Of a stretch of 16,629 bases of DNA, positions 13,372-16,629 are shown one piece after another. The notes under the pieces were generated by a model, which worked only from the letters and a program-made list of their open reading frames with translations, did not search any database and was not told the DNA's origin. Origin of the DNA: Marinilabiliales bacterium (GTDB lineage Bacteria > Bacteroidota > Bacteroidia > Bacteroidales > UBA12077); assembly GCA_002869305.1 (NCBI GenBank), contig PKTC01000412.1, positions 15,921 to 32,549 on the forward strand, read 5' to 3'. Every line of letters starts with the position of its first letter. Within the stretch, counting starts at the first letter, position 1. The position numbers were made by a program, and so were the translations under genes.

Positions 13372-16212
13372 TTAATCTAAAAACTTTGAGATTTTTTGCA
13401 ATAAAGCCTGGAAAGTTATTGGTTTAAGAATGTAATCGCTATATCCTAAATCCCTAATTTCATAACGTTGATCGTCGGTAGCATATGCCGTTTGAGCAAC
13501 GACAGGAATATCAACACCTTTTTCTTTAAGTTTTTCCAAGGCTTCGTGTCCAGTCATAATGGGCATGTTGATATCCATCAAGATTAAATCATAATTTGGA
13601 TCTTGATCGACCATTTGAATAACTTGATATCCATCTTTGGCCCAAGATATTTTAGCTTTGGTTCGTTCAAGGAAAGAATAAAGTAGCTTGTAATTTGCTT
13701 CAACATCTTCAGCAATTAGAATTTTCTTTTTGCTCCAATCAATATCTTCTTTGATTAATTTATTTTGGACCATCTTTTGTTCAGGCTTTACTACATCGAA
13801 AGGAATTGAAAAAAGAAACTTAGAACCTTTTCCTTTCTTGGATTCGACCCAGATTTTACCACCAAGCAATTCAATTAGTCTTTTGCACAGCGCAAGCCCA
13901 ATTCCGGTGCCTCCGTATTTTCTTGTTGTTGACTCATCAACTTGTCTGAAGTGATTAAAAATAAATTCCTGCTCATTTTCATCAATTCCAATTCCTGTAT
14001 CAGACACATAACAAACTAATTGATTGTTTTCAACTGTATAACCAAATTCGACTTTTCCTTTTTCTGTGAATTTTAGCGCGTTATCCAGCAGATTAGAATA
14101 AATCTGTTTTAACCTTTTTTGATCAGTTAAAATGTGAATTTCTTTATCAAGTAATTCTTTATGCAAATCTAATTCAATGTTACTCAACTTCATGTTGTTT
14201 TTGAATTCCACATAATCCATTAACAACTCGTCGAGCATGGTATTTAAATTTGTTTTTGTTTTATTAATAATAAGGGTTGATGATTCAAACTTAGAAATAT
14301 CGATAATGTTATCTATTATCTCGAGTAATAGATTACCACTATTAGCCAGCAGTCTCAGGTATTCTTTTTGATCTTCTTTTGAGAATTCCTTTGTATTTAA
14401 TAAAGTAGAAAAACCAATTATAGCATTTAATGGTGTTCTTATTTCATGAGATAGATTAGTTAAGAACGATGTTTTTAATCGGTCAGATTCTTCGGCTTTT
14501 ACTTTTGAGGTATAAAGCTGATTTTCAAATTCTTTTTGATCACTAATATTTCTATAAATAACGTAATATCCTAAAAGAGTATTATTAACAGTAACTGGTG
14601 AACCAATAATTGAAACATAAACTTTTTCTTTCTTTTTTGTGGTCCTAATTGCTTCAATCAGGTTAGTGGAACCTTCAAGAAAGCTTTTATTGATAAGATT
14701 AGCTTCATTCTTTAATTCGGGAGGAACAATTAGGTTGTCAAGTGTTTTATTAATAATTTCTCTATTCTTATAACCAAATAGTTTGGTAAAAGTGCTATTA
14801 ACTTTTTGTATTTCTCCGTTTGCATTTAAAAAAGCGATTGCTTCTGGTGATTTTTCGAAAAGTTTCTCAAAGTGGGCCTCTTCTTCCTGGTTTCTTTTTT
14901 GAGATTCTTTTATTTCTGAGATCATTTTATTGGCAGAACTAGCGATTGCTTTAAATTCAGTAAATTGAATACTTGACTCATCAATATGTATGGTTTCTGT
15001 AGAAGCTAAATTAAAGAAACGAATAAAGGACTGAATTGTTTTTTGAGCTCTTTTCGACAAATAGAAAGCAAATAGATAAATTAAAATAAAAAGAATACTT
15101 AACCAAATAGCAATAAATAGGATATCTTTATAAATAGCCTTTTTTAAAGCCTCTTTTTTTGAATTTACAACCTCATTTATATCATCAATATATAATCCTG
15201 CACCTACCATCCATTCCCATTCTGGCACTCCTTTTACAAATGATATTTTCCTGCTCACAACAGAATTCGTCAATTTCTTCCACGAATAATAAATATAATC
15301 GCCATTTGGATTTTTAACAGCTTTTCGCTCCTCCTGAATAACTTTAACACCATTCGCATCTTCAAGTTCCCAGGCGTTCATTTTTTCTTTTACAAGCTCA
15401 CCATTCATTAAAAGGGCATCGCCATCATATGTGTTAATAAAAATATAACCTTCATCACCAAATCGATAATTTGACAACCAGCTCAAAACTTCTTGTTGCA
15501 CTGATTTAGTATAGTCTTCGTAAAACTCATCAGTTCCAACATACCAATCTAAAGGCTCAATTAATTTCACATAAAACAACTTTTTAGATCCTAAAGAAGT
15601 ATCATTATCAGTTCTTTTCCAATAGTTAGTTACAAAACCCTCTTTCTCAGTTTTAACTACGGTTATTAGATCTCTAATAACATAGTTTCCAAGATTATCT
15701 TGAAAATTATATAGATTTTTCCCTTCATATTTGGGCAATCCTGATAAAAGTTCAATGTTACCATGAAAGTCGCCAATAACATAATAACTATTGCTATTAC
15801 CTAACCGAATATCATGAAGTGCATCGATAATTAATTTTTTAATCTCATTTTTTGATTTACTAGCTTTATTTTTATTGTAAATACTTATGGCAACGTTGTA
15901 AGCCCAATCTACCCGGCTCTTTAAGGCAGTCTTTATATTAACATCTGTTTTTTGAATATTGAAATTAATATATTTAATTGCCCGTTCAGTTTCTGTTTTT
16001 ATACTCTCTTTTTGAGATTCTATATAGTTTTGCTGGATATTTGAGATTTCCGTTTTTAGGTTAGCATGTTCTCTTTGTATCCAAAAGTACATTACAATAA
16101 TAAACATAAATGATACCAAGATAATAACTAGTGTTAAAAACAGATTAACAAGTTGAATTTCCTTATGAGGTGTTTTTTTGAAAAAGCCTATAAAGTTTTT
16201 TATACTAATCAT
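13372..16212 (-). CDS. Hybrid sensor histidine kinase (dCache-PAS-HisKA-HATPase-REC)
   Basis: 946 residues. Transmembrane helix about 21-44; periplasmic double Cache region about 70-350, with two similar half-sites (YYVIGDFHGN...LDWYVGTDEFYED and GYIFINTYDGD...WEWMVGAGLYIDD), as in Cache_2-type sensors; transmembrane helix about 363-385; PAS about 445-560; HisKA with NLSHEIRTPLN, H589 being the phospho-acceptor; HATPase with N711, D738-T-G and GGTGIGLAL (767-775); REC about 828-946 with E835/D836, phospho-acceptor D880 (MDINMP), T908 and K930. All catalytic residues are present, so it should autophosphorylate and pass phosphate to its own receiver. It has no HPt or DNA-binding domain, so a separate phosphotransfer partner is needed and none is encoded in the window. 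The paired half-sites suggest a small-molecule ligand such as an organic acid, but this is a guess. It is the first gene of the seven-gene minus-strand run and is divergent from the exporter gene. Confidence 0.92.
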   Translation of the reverse strand: MISIKNFIGFFKKTPHKEIQLVNLFLTLVIILVSFMFIIVMYFWIQREHANLKTEISNIQQNYIESQKESIKTETERAIKYINFNIQKTDVNIKTALKSRVDWAYNVAISIYNKNKASKSKNEIKKLIIDALHDIRLGNSNSYYVIGDFHGNIELLSGLPKYEGKNLYNFQDNLGNYVIRDLITVVKTEKEGFVTNYWKRTDNDTSLGSKKLFYVKLIEPLDWYVGTDEFYEDYTKSVQQEVLSWLSNYRFGDEGYIFINTYDGDALLMNGELVKEKMNAWELEDANGVKVIQEERKAVKNPNGDYIYYSWKKLTNSVVSRKISFVKGVPEWEWMVGAGLYIDDINEVVNSKKEALKKAIYKDILFIAIWLSILFILIYLFAFYLSKRAQKTIQSFIRFFNLASTETIHIDESSIQFTEFKAIASSANKMISEIKESQKRNQEEEAHFEKLFEKSPEAIAFLNANGEIQKVNSTFTKLFGYKNREIINKTLDNLIVPPELKNEANLINKSFLEGSTNLIEAIRTTKKKEKVYVSIIGSPVTVNNTLLGYYVIYRNISDQKEFENQLYTSKVKAEESDRLKTSFLTNLSHEIRTPLNAIIGFSTLLNTKEFSKEDQKEYLRLLANSGNLLLEIIDNIIDISKFESSTLIINKTKTNLNTMLDELLMDYVEFKNNMKLSNIELDLHKELLDKEIHILTDQKRLKQIYSNLLDNALKFTEKGKVEFGYTVENNQLVCYVSDTGIGIDENEQEFIFNHFRQVDESTTRKYGGTGIGLALCKRLIELLGGKIWVESKKGKGSKFLFSIPFDVVKPEQKMVQNKLIKEDIDWSKKKILIAEDVEANYKLLYSFLERTKAKISWAKDGYQVIQMVDQDPNYDLILMDINMPIMTGHEALEKLKEKGVDIPVVAQTAYATDDQRYEIRDLGYSDYILKPITFQALLQKISKFLD

Positions 16213-16289
16213 TTTCTTTGCTGTGTAGGAAGATTTCCGAACCTCTAAGTTATGAAAATAAAGCTGTATAAAAAAGACTGATCATAATC

Positions 16290-16319
16290 TTTTAATAATG
16301 ATATGTTTTCATAAATTTG
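16290..16319 (+). promoter_or_regulatory. Candidate promoter of the right-edge exporter gene
   Basis: TAAATTTG at 16312-16319 is an exact match to the Bacteroidota -7 element TAnnTTTG. TTTT at 16290-16293, 18 bases upstream, is a three-of-four match to TTTG. The predicted start near 16326 gives a leader of about 50 bases to the ATG at 16379. The position in a 166-base divergent gap supports it. No equally good element is seen for the opposite-strand kinase gene. Confidence 0.42.
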
Positions 16320-16378
16320 ATGTTTTATTTAAATCATTTGTATTTAGTTGTGTATATATATTATGTAATTAATTAGCC

Positions 16379-16629
16379 ATGAAAAGTAACAAGTTGCTAA
16401 AAATTTTATTATTCGCCGCTGTTGTTTTAATACTATTTGCCGTTATTGGAAAAAAAGCTGGTTGGTTTGGTGGAGTAACAGGTATTAAAGTTAGTATTGA
16501 AAACCCTCAATTAAGAACAATTACCGAAATTGTTACGGCAAGTGGTAAAATACAACCAGAGACTGAAGTAAAAATCTCACCAGATGTTTCGGGGGAAATT
16601 GTTGAACTTCATATTAAAGAAGGAGATTA
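16379..16629 (+). CDS. Membrane fusion protein (HlyD/MacA-type periplasmic adaptor), N-terminal part
   Basis: The frame starts at the ATG at 16379 and runs off the window after about 83 codons. It begins MKSNKLLK followed by a hydrophobic segment (about residues 9-24) that would act as an inner-membrane anchor or signal peptide. Then come ITEIVTASGKIQPETEVKIS and PDVSGEIVELHIKEGD. The pattern G-x-(I/V)-x-P...V-x-(I/V)-S-x-x-V-S-G-x-(I/V)-x-x-(L/V)-x-(V/I)-K-E-G-D is the N-terminal biotinyl-lipoyl-like domain of adaptor subunits from RND efflux pumps and MacAB-type ABC exporters. In Bacteroidota such a gene is usually followed by ABC permease and ATPase genes, or by an RND pump, and an outer-membrane TolC-like gene; those would lie beyond the window. 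RND versus ABC cannot be decided from this fragment. Confidence 0.85.
   Translation, partial: MKSNKLLKILLFAAVVLILFAVIGKKAGWFGGVTGIKVSIENPQLRTITEIVTASGKIQPETEVKISPDVSGEIVELHIKEGD

Overview
The window is AT-rich bacterial DNA from what is most likely a marine or sediment-type Bacteroidota (Marinilabiliales-like). This is inferred from very AT-rich intergenic DNA, the near absence of Shine-Dalgarno sequences, candidate promoters of the TTTG/TAnnTTTG type, and a coiled-coil linker typical of signalling proteins of that phylum. An iron-sulfur, hydrogenase-like protein suggests an anaerobic or microaerobic lifestyle. No RNA gene, insertion sequence, phage gene or CRISPR array is visible.

Layout. 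At the left edge (1 to about 105, minus strand) an open frame looks like the start of a SpoIIE/PP2C-type phosphatase that runs out of the window; its start is irregular. Two plus-strand genes follow: an AlbA_2 (Schlafen-type) domain protein with a winged-helix tail (287-928), and a secreted TPR-repeat protein (1089-2066) that ends at a strong hairpin terminator (2088-2128). From 16212 down to 2137 seven genes are packed head to tail on the minus strand. In transcription order they are a membrane-bound hybrid histidine kinase (dCache-PAS-HisKA-HATPase-REC), a DUF45/YgjP-type zinc metallopeptidase, four tandem paralogous membrane receptors, and a [FeFe]-hydrogenase-like iron-sulfur protein. At the right edge a plus-strand gene (16379 onward) begins, encoding a membrane fusion protein of an efflux or ABC export pump.

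The main point of interest is the block 12538-2137. The four receptors share one architecture: transmembrane helix, periplasmic double Cache domain, transmembrane helix, two HAMP-like units, GAF domain, long coiled coil, and in three of four a C-terminal PAS-like domain. None has a visible output module: no kinase, no chemotaxis hairpin tip, no GGDEF, EAL, cyclase or phosphatase. Hand counting between the two closest copies gives about 53% identity in the periplasmic sensor but about 89% in the GAF/coiled coil, so they look like one intracellular scaffold fitted with four different input domains. The block ends with a hydrogenase-like protein that keeps the cysteines for the H-cluster but lacks the proton-relay cysteine of catalytic enzymes, which fits a sensor rather than an enzyme. 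A good candidate promoter lies in the 90-base gap before the first receptor, so receptors plus hydrogenase-like protein may be their own transcription unit, with the upstream hybrid kinase or the SpoIIE-like phosphatase as possible output partners. That joint function is inference.
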